A stretch of 64,000 nucleotides of DNA from Pedobacter sp. (GCA_031119475.1 JAVHXV010000005.1:124001-188000); one strand, 5' to 3'; numbered from the stretch's first letter, positions 51,653-60,613 are shown. Notes: generated by a model from the letters alone, not told the origin. Translations and numbers: made by a program.

Positions 51653-53230
51653 ACTTGCCGCTAGTTTAAGTGCGTTGTAGGCATTAACAATACCTCCGGT
51701 TACACAAAGGTCTGAAAAAGATAAACTCACAGTATCGGCATCTTTCATATTGCTAATGGGATGATTAACTTTTACGACAGATTTTAAGATGATATCCTTA
51801 ACCTGTACCGCAGTTAATTTCGGATAATAGGACCTGATCAATGCAGCAAGCCCGGTTACCACTGGGGCTGCCATGCTCGTTCCATCCTCTTCAAGATATT
51901 TGTTATCTGGAACAGTTGACCTGATCCTTACACCTGGAGCAAATACATCAACCGATGTTTTGCCATAGTTAGAGAAAGGGGCCTTCAAGGTTTCATCATC
52001 CTTAGACCCAGATGCACCAACTACAATATAAGAACTGGCCACCTGGCCATCCAGATACTTCCTTGACGGATAATTTTTTTCTATGTCAATGTCGTGGTTG
52101 TCGTTGCCGGCGGCCTGAACAAGCAGTACATCTTTACTGATGGCATATTTTACAGCTTCATCAACCACAGCCTTGTTCCATGAATAGCTCTTGCCGAAGC
52201 TCATGTTCAATACTTTCGCACCGTTATCTGCTGCATAGCGGATCGCATTGGCCACGTCTTTATCACGTTCATCGCCATTTGGCGTATTGCGCACACCAAT
52301 AATGATCACATGATCGGCCACGCCCTTGATCCCTATGGTGTTGCTCCGGTCTGCACCAATAATACCTGCCACATGCGTGCCATGGAGAGCATCAGGACCT
52401 TTGATATCATTGTTCCCGTAAAATCGCTCGGCGTCATTCTGTTGATCATCGCCTACGATACTTCTTGGGTCATACTCGAGGTTGAGGTTATATTTGACCT
52501 GTTCCGTAGCTTGTTTAACGCCAGCCACCAGCTCATTTTCATAAAGGGCATTGAAATCTGGCTCTTTTTTAAGGATATCTACGATGGCTGCCTGTACACC
52601 TGCTTCTTGTTGGCCGGTCGGCTTAAAGTTCTGAAAATCGGCCAAAGTTGGATTGGGCTTGCCGATCTTCTTGACCACTTGGTCCAGGTAATATTTAAAA
52701 CCTGTAATGCCCTGTAGGTCACTTTTCGCTGTTGCCAACCTTTTTTCTAGCTCTGCCCTATTTTCGATAAAGGTTTCATAATCGGCTTTATCTTTTGCAG
52801 CAACAGTTGCGGCTGTTACATTGGCAAAGCGGGCGATATCCCGTCGTACAAGACGCGTCAGCTCCAGATTTTCAAATTCGATCGATCCATTTTTGCCGCC
52901 CAAAAAATTCCAGCCGTGCACATCATCAATGTATCCGTTTTTATCATCATCTACTCCATTTCCAGCAACCTCCTTTTTGTTGTTCCAGATTACGGTTTTA
53001 AGGTCTTCGTGGTTCAGATCTACGCCACCATCCAATACAGCCACAATTACAGGAACAGCCTTTTTACCTTTCAGCAATTCTTTATAGGCTTTTTCTGTAC
53101 TGATGCCAAATACCGAATCAGTTTTTAGGTCTAGGTTTTGCCAATTTACCTTTTGTTGCGCAACTGATACAAAAGGTAAGAGTGCGATCAACAGGAGTGC
53201 GAAGAAGTTTTTGAAATTTTGATTATGCAT
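51647..53230 (-). CDS. Exported subtilisin-like serine protease (S8)
   Basis: 527 aa with signal peptide (NFKNFFALLLIALLPFVSVA). The catalytic triad is D67 in VAVLDGGVDLNHEDL, His in ALHGTHVAGIIGA and Ser in EDGTSMAAPVVTGLAALI. Between the Asp and His motifs is an insertion of about 200 residues with a helical, Lys/Glu-rich segment (TFIENRAELEKRLATAKSDL), which is unusual compared with compact subtilisins. No secretion-system C-terminal domain is seen, so it is probably periplasmic. Confidence 0.94.
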   Translation of the reverse strand: MHNQNFKNFFALLLIALLPFVSVAQQKVNWQNLDLKTDSVFGISTEKAYKELLKGKKAVPVIVAVLDGGVDLNHEDLKTVIWNNKKEVAGNGVDDDKNGYIDDVHGWNFLGGKNGSIEFENLELTRLVRRDIARFANVTAATVAAKDKADYETFIENRAELEKRLATAKSDLQGITGFKYYLDQVVKKIGKPNPTLADFQNFKPTGQQEAGVQAAIVDILKKEPDFNALYENELVAGVKQATEQVKYNLNLEYDPRSIVGDDQQNDAERFYGNNDIKGPDALHGTHVAGIIGADRSNTIGIKGVADHVIIIGVRNTPNGDERDKDVANAIRYAADNGAKVLNMSFGKSYSWNKAVVDEAVKYAISKDVLLVQAAGNDNHDIDIEKNYPSRKYLDGQVASSYIVVGASGSKDDETLKAPFSNYGKTSVDVFAPGVRIRSTVPDNKYLEEDGTSMAAPVVTGLAALIRSYYPKLTAVQVKDIILKSVVKVNHPISNMKDADTVSLSFSDLCVTGGIVNAYNALKLAASY

Positions 53231-53270
53231 AATTCTTATTTAATTGTAGAAAACGGTTTGGGCAAAAGAA

Positions 53271-53843
53271 TTATTGTTCAACAATAATCCCATATTTATG
53301 GAGCAGTCCAATCAAACCGTCAGGAGAAAATTTTGCCTTCTTAAGGATATTTTGTTCAGGATCGATGTTAAAATTAAACGATGAGCTAAAATCTACGCCT
53401 GCCAAAACCGTTTCTATAAACACGGCATTGATCAGGTCACAGCGCTCGAACCTGGATTCGGTGAGGTCTGCGCCAGAAAATTCAGTCCCTTTTAACGAGC
53501 ATGAGGTGAACAATGCCTTGCGGTTCTTCTTTTTCATGAACCCGGCATAATCCAGTATGCAATCGGTAAAATCGATATGGAAGAGAAAATCCTTGGCTGG
53601 AGAAAAATCTACGCCCATCATTTTGCAGTGCGCAAAGTGCACCTGGTCAAAACCATTGTTCGCAAATTTCACCATACTGAGGTTGCAGTTCAGGAAGGAA
53701 CAGTTCAGAAAATCGCAGCCAAAAAAAGAAACAGCGGTCAGGTCGCAGTTTTTAAACGTACAGCCATCGAACTGGCTTTCCTTAGTTCCTATTTCCGGAA
53801 AATATCCCTCAAAAACCTGATCTGTATAGTCAATGCGTTGCAT
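53271..53843 (-). CDS. Pentapeptide-repeat protein
   Basis: The start is the ATG at 53843 (190 aa); a TTG 13 codons upstream is less likely. About 25 units of the A(D/N)LxX type are visible as Phe- and Cys-rich repeats (FDGCTFKNCDLTAVSFFGCD, FLNCSFLNCNLSMVKF). They are broken by a short loop at MKKKNRK and resume to about residue 170. These form a right-handed square beta-helix. Some relatives (Qnr, McbG, MfpA) mimic DNA and protect gyrase, but nothing specific marks this one as a resistance protein. The tail ends LLHKYGIIVEQ. Confidence 0.88.
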   Translation of the reverse strand: MQRIDYTDQVFEGYFPEIGTKESQFDGCTFKNCDLTAVSFFGCDFLNCSFLNCNLSMVKFANNGFDQVHFAHCKMMGVDFSPAKDFLFHIDFTDCILDYAGFMKKKNRKALFTSCSLKGTEFSGADLTESRFERCDLINAVFIETVLAGVDFSSSFNFNIDPEQNILKKAKFSPDGLIGLLHKYGIIVEQ

Positions 53844-53905
53844 GTGGCCTGAATAGGATGTAAAGTTATCAAAAAAAGCCAAATGGCCAGATTGATGTCC
53901 TATTC

Positions 53906-54277
53906 TTACTGTTGGTCTTTCCAGAGCAAGCGTTTGATCCGATTTTCGATATCGTCGAGGTCAAAAGGCTTGCTGATGTAATCATCTGGCTTAGCCATTT
54001 CGCTCATCTGCTTGCTTCGGATATTGGCCGACATCACGATGACTGGAATATGCTTGGTAAAGATATCGTTCTTAAGGTCGTGGCAGATTTCGATGCCATT
54101 TCCATCGGGCAGCATCACATCTAAAATGAAAAGATCAGGAATCGAATCCTTTAATTTCTGTTTCATTTCTTTAAAGGTTGAGGAAAGTTGGAGGTCGTAG
54201 CCCTCGTCTTTTAATAAAAATTCGATGATGTAGCCGATGTCCTTATCATCTTCTAAAATGTGTATCCGTTTCTTCAT
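53906..54277 (-). CDS. Single-domain response regulator
   Basis: 123 aa, a stand-alone CheY-like receiver without an output domain. The acidic residues E9, D10 and D11, phospho-acceptor D53 in LFILDVMLPDG and K103 in YISKPFD are all present, so it should be phosphorylated. It has no adjacent kinase. It probably works in a phosphorelay or binds a partner directly. The pentapeptide-repeat gene follows on the same strand, 62 bases downstream. Confidence 0.93.
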   Translation of the reverse strand: MKKRIHILEDDKDIGYIIEFLLKDEGYDLQLSSTFKEMKQKLKDSIPDLFILDVMLPDGNGIEICHDLKNDIFTKHIPVIVMSANIRSKQMSEMAKPDDYISKPFDLDDIENRIKRLLWKDQQ

Positions 54278-54327
54278 ATCTAGTGTAAACAGTTGAAAAG
54301 GTGAAATGTTTGATACAAAGATGCAAA

Positions 54328-55545
54328 TTAAGTCATTTTTGCCTGATCATTTCTGCCCAATGTATGATACCCATAGGCACAGGCCAATAAAGTAAGGCTA
54401 ATGCCAATAAAAAGGGTAGAATAATTAAATTGCTCTGCGATGTAAAACCCGATCACCGGGCCGATTACCTGGGCCATAGACCAACTTCCAGAATACAATC
54501 CGGCATAGAGCCCGCGGTTAAATTCGTTGCTCCTCCTGATCACAAAGGTATTGATGAAAGGGATGGAGAACATTTCGCCAAAAGTAAAAAGCACAATGCT
54601 AACCGTAGCCACTACAATGGGCAGGAACCTGGGCAGCATGAGCGCGGCAAATGCGAGCGCCACGATAAATACACCAAGTACAACATAATAGATACCGGTG
54701 CGCCTGTTTTCGATCTTACTGATCATGACCATCTCCAAAAGCGCTATGATGATGCCATTGAGGCCAAGTACGATGCCAATGGTCGACTCGCCCATGTGCC
54801 ACTCTTCCTTAAAAAATACTGGCACCACCCTGAACATCAGGAAAAAGCAGCTGGCAAAGATGGTGGTCAGGAAGATCAGCCTTACGAACCACCCATCCTG
54901 CCAAGGCTTCTGGACAATAAGACCTTTTGTTTGCTCCTTAACTTTCTTCCGATAGCCCTTTATCGCCGGTAGGAAGAAAAAAATGGCAATTCCGACCAGG
55001 ATGCTCACTACGCCATCTACAACAAAAAGCAGTTTGTAATTGAAGGATGCAATGATGCCGGCCAAACTGATCCCCACCGACCAGCCAATATTCGTGGCCA
55101 ATCGATTGAGCGAATAGGACCGGGTTTCCTTCCCTTCTGCCGCATAGGCTGCAATGGCGGTAAAATTGGCTGGACGGAAAGCATCGTAAAAAAAGCTGAT
55201 CACAATGGCCAATAGACAGAGCATGTGAAAATTCTCGATGACCGCAAAAGAAAGGAACAATGCTCCGCCGATCAGCGAAGAAAAAATCTGCACCGGCCTA
55301 AATCCGAACATATCTGTTAGCTTCCCTCCTGCTGTTGTACCAAGGATTGCGCCAAGTCCAAAAAGCGAAATAATGATCCCAGCATCAGACTCCGATCGGT
55401 GGAGTGACTGTGTAACATACAGTCCCATAAAAGGCACGGCCATGTAACCGCAGCGGTTAAATAAGATGACGACACTCAATAGCCAACTTTCCCTGCTCAG
55501 TCCAGAAAATGATATGCGATAAGCGTTAACGATAGGTCGGAGCAT
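54328..55545 (-). CDS. MFS transporter
   Basis: About 405 aa from the ATG at 55545 (a TTG further upstream would add 10 residues). Twelve membrane helices with a central cytoplasmic loop (IKGYRKKVKEQTKGLI). The N-terminal half has the MFS signature between helices 2 and 3 (GKLTDMFGFRPVQI). The general layout resembles drug or metabolite exporters of the DHA1 type, but substrate residues cannot be read. It is transcribed divergently from the DUF2130 gene, with -7 boxes of the two promoters only 36 bases apart. Confidence 0.9.
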   Translation of the reverse strand: MLRPIVNAYRISFSGLSRESWLLSVVILFNRCGYMAVPFMGLYVTQSLHRSESDAGIIISLFGLGAILGTTAGGKLTDMFGFRPVQIFSSLIGGALFLSFAVIENFHMLCLLAIVISFFYDAFRPANFTAIAAYAAEGKETRSYSLNRLATNIGWSVGISLAGIIASFNYKLLFVVDGVVSILVGIAIFFFLPAIKGYRKKVKEQTKGLIVQKPWQDGWFVRLIFLTTIFASCFFLMFRVVPVFFKEEWHMGESTIGIVLGLNGIIIALLEMVMISKIENRRTGIYYVVLGVFIVALAFAALMLPRFLPIVVATVSIVLFTFGEMFSIPFINTFVIRRSNEFNRGLYAGLYSGSWSMAQVIGPVIGFYIAEQFNYSTLFIGISLTLLACAYGYHTLGRNDQAKMT

Positions 55546-55562
55546 GGGTGTTGGATGAAGAC

Positions 55563-55570
55563 CAAAAATA
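55563..55570 (-). promoter_or_regulatory. Probable MFS gene promoter -7 element
   Basis: TATTTTTG on the minus strand, 17 nt before the ATG at 55545; a perfect TAnnTTTG match. Confidence 0.45.
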
Positions 55571-55606
55571 GACAATCGCCTGCTAAAAATCTAAGCATAA
55601 ATTCTG

Positions 55607-55614
55607 TATTTTTG
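55607..55614 (+). promoter_or_regulatory. Probable DUF2130 gene promoter -7 element
   Basis: TATTTTTG on the plus strand, 41 nt before the ATG at 55656. It faces away from the MFS promoter box at 55563-55570. Confidence 0.45.
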
Positions 55615-55655
55615 GATAGGTGGCGGACGAGGGACGCGCCTTCAAATTTGTAAAG

Positions 55656-56939
55656 ATGTCGACAGAAATTAAGTGCCCCAATTGCAACCATGCTTTTCCG
55701 ATTGAGGAGGTGATGGCGGAAGAATATAAACAGGACCTCAGGAAGCAGATGCTTTCCTACAAAAAGCAGCAAGACGAGGAATTCCAGAAAAGAACAAGTG
55801 AACTGGAAAAAGAGAAAGAGAAGGAAAAATTGGTTTTTGAGCAACAAAAAAAACAACAGGAACAGGCCTTTGAGAAAAAATTAGCGGAAGAGAAAGCCGC
55901 ACTCCAGGCTACCGTTGCCGAAAATCTGCGCAAGACCATCAGTGCCGATTATGAGACTAAACTGAAGATGCTCGATGAGGCCAACAAGGAGAATGAAGAG
56001 AAACTGAAGCTGGCGCGGGACAAGGAAATCGATTTCTTGAAAAAAGAACAGGAAATCAAAACACGTGAAGCAGAAATCGAGCTCAATATCCAACGTAAAT
56101 TACAGGAACAGCGTGAAGAGCTGGTTGCACAAGTAAGAAAACAGGAACTTGAAAAAAATAGCCTGAAAGAAACTGAACACCAATTGCGCGTAAAGGAACT
56201 TGAAAAACAGTTGGACGACCAGAAAAAACTCGCCGAAGAAATGAAGCGCAAGGCTGAACAAGGCTCCATGCAGCTACAGGGCGAAGTGCAGGAACTGATT
56301 TTAGAAGAATTGTTGCGCAACAGCTTTCCCTTTGACCTCGTTGAAGAGGTAGGCAAGGGTGTTCGCGGTGCCGATTGTGTGCACATTGTACGCAACCAAT
56401 TTGGACAAGAATGTGGCAAGATCATCTATGAGAGCAAGCGCACCAAGGATTTTTCGATGGACTGGATTGAAAAACTGAAGAAGGACATGCGGGGCATCGG
56501 GGTTGATGTGGCCGTTATCGTGACGCAGTGCTATCCAAAAGGCATGGATTGTTTTGGAGAAAAAGATGGAGTGTGGATCTGTTCTTTTGATGAGGTAAAG
56601 GCAGTTTCTTACATTTTAAGGGATGGGATCATTAAATTGTTCAGCGCCATAAAAACACAGGAAAATAAAGGCGATAAGATGCACATGTTGTATGATTACC
56701 TCAACGGAAATGAGTTTTCAGAACAGTGGAAAGCCATTCGCGAAGGTTTTATGAGCATGAAACTTTCGATCCAGCGCGAGCGTGATGCCATGGAACGCCT
56801 ATGGAAAAGCAGGGAAAAACAACTGGAAAAGGTGCTCTTAAATGCGGCGCACATCCGGGGCTCTATTGAGGGAATTTCTGGCAATGACAATATCCAATTG
56901 AGCTTGGGCGAAGAAGATGAGGACCTGCTGCTCGAATAA
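55656..56939 (+). CDS. DUF2130 domain protein with zinc-ribbon and coiled coil
   Basis: 427 aa from the ATG at 55656. A short zinc-ribbon-like start (IKCPNCNHAFPIEEV) is followed by a coiled coil of about 200 residues rich in Lys, Glu and Gln. The DUF2130 domain then covers about residues 215-400 (LRNSFPFDLVEEVGKGVRGA, VRNQFGQECGKIIYESKRT). That domain has a restriction-endonuclease-like look, with FSMDWIEKLKKDM and the ESKRT segment, so a nuclease role is possible but unproven. The end is acidic (EEDEDLLLE). Confidence 0.88.
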   Translation: MSTEIKCPNCNHAFPIEEVMAEEYKQDLRKQMLSYKKQQDEEFQKRTSELEKEKEKEKLVFEQQKKQQEQAFEKKLAEEKAALQATVAENLRKTISADYETKLKMLDEANKENEEKLKLARDKEIDFLKKEQEIKTREAEIELNIQRKLQEQREELVAQVRKQELEKNSLKETEHQLRVKELEKQLDDQKKLAEEMKRKAEQGSMQLQGEVQELILEELLRNSFPFDLVEEVGKGVRGADCVHIVRNQFGQECGKIIYESKRTKDFSMDWIEKLKKDMRGIGVDVAVIVTQCYPKGMDCFGEKDGVWICSFDEVKAVSYILRDGIIKLFSAIKTQENKGDKMHMLYDYLNGNEFSEQWKAIREGFMSMKLSIQRERDAMERLWKSREKQLEKVLLNAAHIRGSIEGISGNDNIQLSLGEEDEDLLLE

Positions 56940-56967
56940 CGAGAGATTTAAGATTTGCGGTAGGATA

Positions 56968-57036
56968 TGGTAACTAACTGTGAACTGAAAACTGTGAACT
57001 ACAAACTGTTAACTGCAAACTACCAACTGTCAACCG
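56968..57036. repeat. AACTG-type repeat tract
   Basis: Copies of AACTG with 2-4 variable bases between them on the plus strand (AACTGTGAACTGAAAACTGT and on). The tract lies between the convergent DUF2130 and GNAT genes and supplies the last codons (VDSW) and the TAG stop of the GNAT gene. Confidence 0.85.
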
Positions 57037-57514
57037 AAAAAGCCATCCAGATGTCGCAACCAAAATGGCCAGAGTTGCCCAAAGGCGAACTTAGCTTTTT
57101 AAAACCAAGGCGTTCGTACAGGCTTACGGCTTGATTAAGTTCCGGCATTGATTCGAGGTAGATCTGACGATAGCCAAATGCCTTCGCCGCTTCCAAGCAC
57201 TTTTGGATGATGGCTTTACCCAATCCCAACCCCCTGGCTTCAGGATAGAGATAGAGCTTAACCAGTTCGCAGGTATCGGCCGGAAGTCCGTTTGTAGGGT
57301 AGATCCCCCCTCCACCTATAATCTTTCCCTCCAGTTCTACAACCCAATAGGCCGAATTTGGGCGTTGAAAAACTTCATATAAATGAGCTGTTTCCTCATC
57401 AAAATAGGCCGTTCCGGGCTTGTTGGCCTTAAATTCCTTTAAAACACTTCTGATCAGCTGCGCAAGTTCGGCATTATCATGGGAAGCGATGGGGCGGATG
57501 ATTGGGGATATCAA
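57020..57514 (-). CDS. GNAT-family N-acetyltransferase
   Basis: 164 aa. The acetyl-CoA site is visible (LYPEARGLGLGKAIIQKCLE, with the Q/R-x-x-G-x-G/A pattern RGLGLG), along with KLYL before it and YERLGFKKLS near the end. No ATG fits the frame; the first usable codon is TTG at 57514, directly before ISPIIRPIASHDN, which I take as the start with caution. The substrate is unknown. The final residues come from the AACTG repeat tract. Confidence 0.85.
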   Translation of the reverse strand: MISPIIRPIASHDNAELAQLIRSVLKEFKANKPGTAYFDEETAHLYEVFQRPNSAYWVVELEGKIIGGGGIYPTNGLPADTCELVKLYLYPEARGLGLGKAIIQKCLEAAKAFGYRQIYLESMPELNQAVSLYERLGFKKLSSPLGNSGHFGCDIWMAFSVDSW

Positions 57515-57553
57515 GGTTTGAAAATTAAATATAGAGACTTTCTGACCATTACC

Positions 57554-58420
57554 TTAAAAAAAAGTGACCTGCCAGGCCCTTTCCCAGTTACTTTTAGGCT
57601 GTAGGGCAATGATGCCTTCCTTATCCTTCAATTGCTGTTGGTGATTGACCGAATCGGCGATGCCACACCAAGGTTCCAGACAGACAAAAGGTGCATCTTT
57701 AGCGGCCCAAATTCCGAAAAAAGGAAATCCTTCGAATTTAAAGTCAAGGCCGTTGTACGTTTTTGTGTTCAACAGGGAAATGTTATCGCTCTTCAGGTTT
57801 TTGAAAACCAGTGCATCCTGATAAAATAGCTCATGTCTTAAGGGCAATCTCCGATCAGTTAACTTAATTGTTGTGGTTGTTTCGGCAATCAGGTTGTTTT
57901 CGATATGGTGATAGGTCAATTCCTCATCTTTGTTAAACTGCAGGTAATAATCGCTATAATCGCCCTGTTTGTTCAGCGGCGCAGCAAATGCTGGATGTCC
58001 ACCAATAGAAAACAGCATTTCTTCGTCAGCCGGATTGATCACTTCATAGGTGCAGTTAATGCTCGATCCGAAAATTTTATAGGTAATGTTGAGTATGAAC
58101 TTAAACGGATAGGCTTTTAAGGTCTGTGCATCGTGGGTGAGCGTAAATTTTATTTCATGCGCATTGGGCTGTGTATAGGTAAATTCACAATCCCTTGCAA
58201 AACCATGCCTGCCCAATTGGTAGGTCTTTCCCTTAAACTCATAGGAATCATTTTTCAGGGCACCGACAATTGGAAATAGCACGGGGCTAAATTTTCCCCA
58301 AAATTTGGGATCTCCGCTCCATAGGAACTCAATACCACTGTCCACACCTGTAATATGCTGCAGTTCCGCGCCTTTGGTCGCAAAAGATGCCCGCATGTGC
58401 TCATTCTCTAAAAAAATCAT
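57554..58420 (-). CDS. Aldose 1-epimerase family protein
   Basis: 288 aa, cytosolic. It belongs to the galactose mutarotase-like superfamily: FLWSGDPKFWGKFSPVLFPI near residue 35, HGFARDCEFTY, FSIGGHPAFAAPL with the conserved His, and a late CLEPWCGIADS with the catalytic Glu. It resembles the LACX/YphB group of uncertain sugar specificity, which interconverts sugar anomers. It is monocistronic by appearance, with a TATTTTTG box 7 bases before the ATG. Confidence 0.93.
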   Translation of the reverse strand: MIFLENEHMRASFATKGAELQHITGVDSGIEFLWSGDPKFWGKFSPVLFPIVGALKNDSYEFKGKTYQLGRHGFARDCEFTYTQPNAHEIKFTLTHDAQTLKAYPFKFILNITYKIFGSSINCTYEVINPADEEMLFSIGGHPAFAAPLNKQGDYSDYYLQFNKDEELTYHHIENNLIAETTTTIKLTDRRLPLRHELFYQDALVFKNLKSDNISLLNTKTYNGLDFKFEGFPFFGIWAAKDAPFVCLEPWCGIADSVNHQQQLKDKEGIIALQPKSNWERAWQVTFF

Positions 58421-58427
58421 GATGAGC

Positions 58428-58435
58428 CAAAAATA
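58428..58435 (-). promoter_or_regulatory. Probable aldose epimerase promoter -7 element
   Basis: TATTTTTG on the minus strand, 7 nt before the ATG at 58420; a perfect TAnnTTTG match with a very short predicted leader. Confidence 0.45.
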
Positions 58436-58449
58436 GGAAATATATTAAC

Positions 58450-58605
58450 AAGTAGTGAGTAGCAGGTATCAAGTAGTAAGTATCAAGTAGCAAGCCCCGC
58501 AGGGGTGCCTTTGGCATAGTAAGACAGGATGCCTAGTAGCATATCGGCTAATATCTAGATACCTGATACTTGATACCTAATACCTGATACTAGATACTTA
58601 TAACT
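58450..58605. repeat. GATACCTGATACTT-type repeat tract with GC hairpin
   Basis: Left part: AAGTAGTAAGTATCAAGTAG words. Centre: CCCC-gca-GGGG (58495-58505) followed by GTGCCTTTGGCAT. Right part: ATACCTGATACTTGATACC words ending at the metallophosphatase stop. Left and right halves are partly reverse-complementary (AGTATCAAGTA against TACTTGATAC), so the whole can fold into a large hairpin. Confidence 0.75.
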
Positions 58606-59594
58606 CACATCTTATCCCGCCTTCTGACCGTACCATTAAAGCCAACTATAGAATCGGGGAGTGATTCCAGTTTAAGTTCTGTAGGTGAGGTTGGCATCCA
58701 GGTGTGATAGGTAAAGTTCTTTGGAGATTTTGCCGGAATTTCAATAATGGTAAATGCTTTTTTTGCTGGCTCCTGATGCCCTAAGATCGGTCTGGGGCCA
58801 TCGCCAATACAGCCCAAATTTAGCAATTGCACTCCATTCTTGTGCGCTGGAAAATAGGCATGCTGATGACCGCTAATGTAGAGATCAATTCCGTTTTCCT
58901 TAAAAAAGTTGAGTGCACTGTCGGCATTTGCATTCACTTCACCGGGCTTATTCTTGCTTGCCACGATGGCATAGAGTGGCAAATGTCCCAATAAGATCCT
59001 GAGCCTTGCTTTTTTGGCGATCGGTGTCCCGAGCTGCACCTTCATCCAATCGTAAACTTCTTGGGGTACTTTTGCTCCCGTAGCATCCCAGCTCATCATA
59101 AACACATTTTGCTTGATGTAGCTAAAATAAAATGGATAGTGGCTCGAATCCACAAAATCTAGATGGGTGTCTGCCTTATTTTTTGTCCAAAACTGTTTGG
59201 CCATCTCCCGGTCCAGTTTAAAGTTTGGAGAACCATCGTGGTTGCCCAAGGTAAATCCAAATGGGATATTTAAAGCGGCGATAGGCTTCAGCACCGAACG
59301 GTCAAAGTTTCTCCACATCGCCAGGATGTTTTTTTCAGTTAAGGTAGCCTTTTGGCCAGCCACCATATCTCCACCACACAGGATCAGGTCTGGCTTGAGC
59401 GATGGGATCCTGGCCATTACGTCGGCCACATCCCGACTATAGGTGGTATCGCCATATCCCGCATTCAAATCACTAATGACCATAATCCTAAAGCCTTTAA
59501 GTTTCACCTGATTGACCCTAGACAAATTTTCAGGCATAGTAAAGGATGTAGCGATCAGCAGGGCCATTAGCGCCAAGCTTTGGAAGTATTTCAT
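58605..59594 (-). CDS. Exported metallophosphatase (calcineurin-like)
   Basis: 329 aa with signal peptide (KYFQSLALMALLIATSFTMP). The metallophosphatase motifs are MVISDLNAGYG (where DxH is usual, here DxN), LILCGGDMVAG, GNHDGS, LLGHLPLY and SGHQHAYFP. The missing His in the first motif may alter metal binding. The protein resembles the purple acid phosphatase-like and sphingomyelinase-like exported group. The start codon follows the apbE stop with no gap, so the two are coupled. Confidence 0.92.
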   Translation of the reverse strand: MKYFQSLALMALLIATSFTMPENLSRVNQVKLKGFRIMVISDLNAGYGDTTYSRDVADVMARIPSLKPDLILCGGDMVAGQKATLTEKNILAMWRNFDRSVLKPIAALNIPFGFTLGNHDGSPNFKLDREMAKQFWTKNKADTHLDFVDSSHYPFYFSYIKQNVFMMSWDATGAKVPQEVYDWMKVQLGTPIAKKARLRILLGHLPLYAIVASKNKPGEVNANADSALNFFKENGIDLYISGHQHAYFPAHKNGVQLLNLGCIGDGPRPILGHQEPAKKAFTIIEIPAKSPKNFTYHTWMPTSPTELKLESLPDSIVGFNGTVRRRDKM

Positions 59595-60590
59595 TTAATT
59601 TACCATTAATTTTTTAAAGCCTGTACTTAAGGTATCCACCAGTTTTCCCTCAGGAGTTTTATAGATGATGTATGCTGCCAGGCCCTTTCGCTTTTCTACA
59701 AAATCTAAGGCTTCTTGCACATGCATCGCCATCAGCACATTGTCGTAACCATCAGCGGTAATGGCATCCGGGGCATATACGGTTACGCTTACCATTTCGT
59801 TGGTCAGCGGATGCCCCGTTTTGGGATCAATCAGATGGGAAAGCTTTTGCCCGCCCTTCATCAGGTATTTTCGATAATTGCCAGAGGTGGTAATGGCCCC
59901 ACTGTTTACTGAAATAACATGTTGGATCACGGGTTCTTCAAATGCATGCTCGCTCGGACCTTCAATTCCCACCCGCCAACTTTTTCCATCAGGCTTAACA
60001 CCATTGGCCCGCAATTCGCCTCCAATCTCGACCAGAAAAATCTGGATACCATGTTTGAGCAACTCATCGGCCACTACATCTACACTATACCCCTGTGCAA
60101 TGCCGTTGACATCTATTTGAACGGCGCCTTTCTTTTTGCGTAAAAAATTGCCATCCCATGCCAACAAGTCCATCCCGATATTTGGCATGATGGCCTCTAA
60201 ATCGCCCTGTGCAGGCTGGGCACCAAAGCCCCAATACTGTACCAGTGGTCCAACGGTAATGTCGAACAAGCCGCCACTATCTTTATAAATGTCAAATGCG
60301 CGTTTTACGACCTTCGTAAATTGTGCACCCAATGGCCAGCCTTTTTCAGATCGATTAAATTTATTAATTGTAGAGTAATCCTTATAAAGCGACATGGAAG
60401 AATCGATCTTGGCGAGCAGTACATCAACATGTGTCTTCGTGACAATACTGTCTTCGGCAAAATAGCTGATGGAATAGGTCGTGCCCTGTGCCAGTCCATG
60501 GATCTTAAATTCCCGCAATGGCCTATCCTTCCCTATCCATAGACAAGGAAGCATAAGCAGGATCGAGAAATATGGGATAGCCTTGAGCAT
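59595..60590 (-). CDS. apbE: FAD:protein FMN transferase (ApbE)
   Basis: It attaches FMN covalently to Thr or Ser in target flavoproteins in the periplasm. The start is the ATG at 60590; a TTG one codon earlier is ignored. It has an N-terminal signal or anchor (LKAIPYFSILLMLPCLWIG). The family motifs are QGTTYSISYF, DVNGIAQGYSVDVVADEL, VEIGGELRANG and ITTSGNYRKY, and HLIDPKTGHPLTNEMVSVTV has the metal-binding Asp. No Nqr or Rnf genes are near, so the flavinylation target is unknown. The next gene follows with no gap. Confidence 0.94.
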   Translation of the reverse strand: MLKAIPYFSILLMLPCLWIGKDRPLREFKIHGLAQGTTYSISYFAEDSIVTKTHVDVLLAKIDSSMSLYKDYSTINKFNRSEKGWPLGAQFTKVVKRAFDIYKDSGGLFDITVGPLVQYWGFGAQPAQGDLEAIMPNIGMDLLAWDGNFLRKKKGAVQIDVNGIAQGYSVDVVADELLKHGIQIFLVEIGGELRANGVKPDGKSWRVGIEGPSEHAFEEPVIQHVISVNSGAITTSGNYRKYLMKGGQKLSHLIDPKTGHPLTNEMVSVTVYAPDAITADGYDNVLMAMHVQEALDFVEKRKGLAAYIIYKTPEGKLVDTLSTGFKKLMVN

Positions 60591-60613
60591 CAATCCTTCA
60601 ATTGGCCATTTGG

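Noticed and set aside
53271..53843. Qnr-type quinolone resistance protein
   Set aside because: The pentapeptide repeats fit the fold, but the loops that mark Qnr are not evident and the context is not a resistance locus.
54430..54972. 180-codon plus-strand open frame rich in His and Asp
   Set aside because: It is antisense to the MFS transporter and has no recognisable domain.
55949..56425. 158-codon minus-strand open frame rich in Ser and Phe
   Set aside because: It is antisense to the Lys/Glu-rich coiled coil of the DUF2130 gene, whose codon bias creates long reverse frames.
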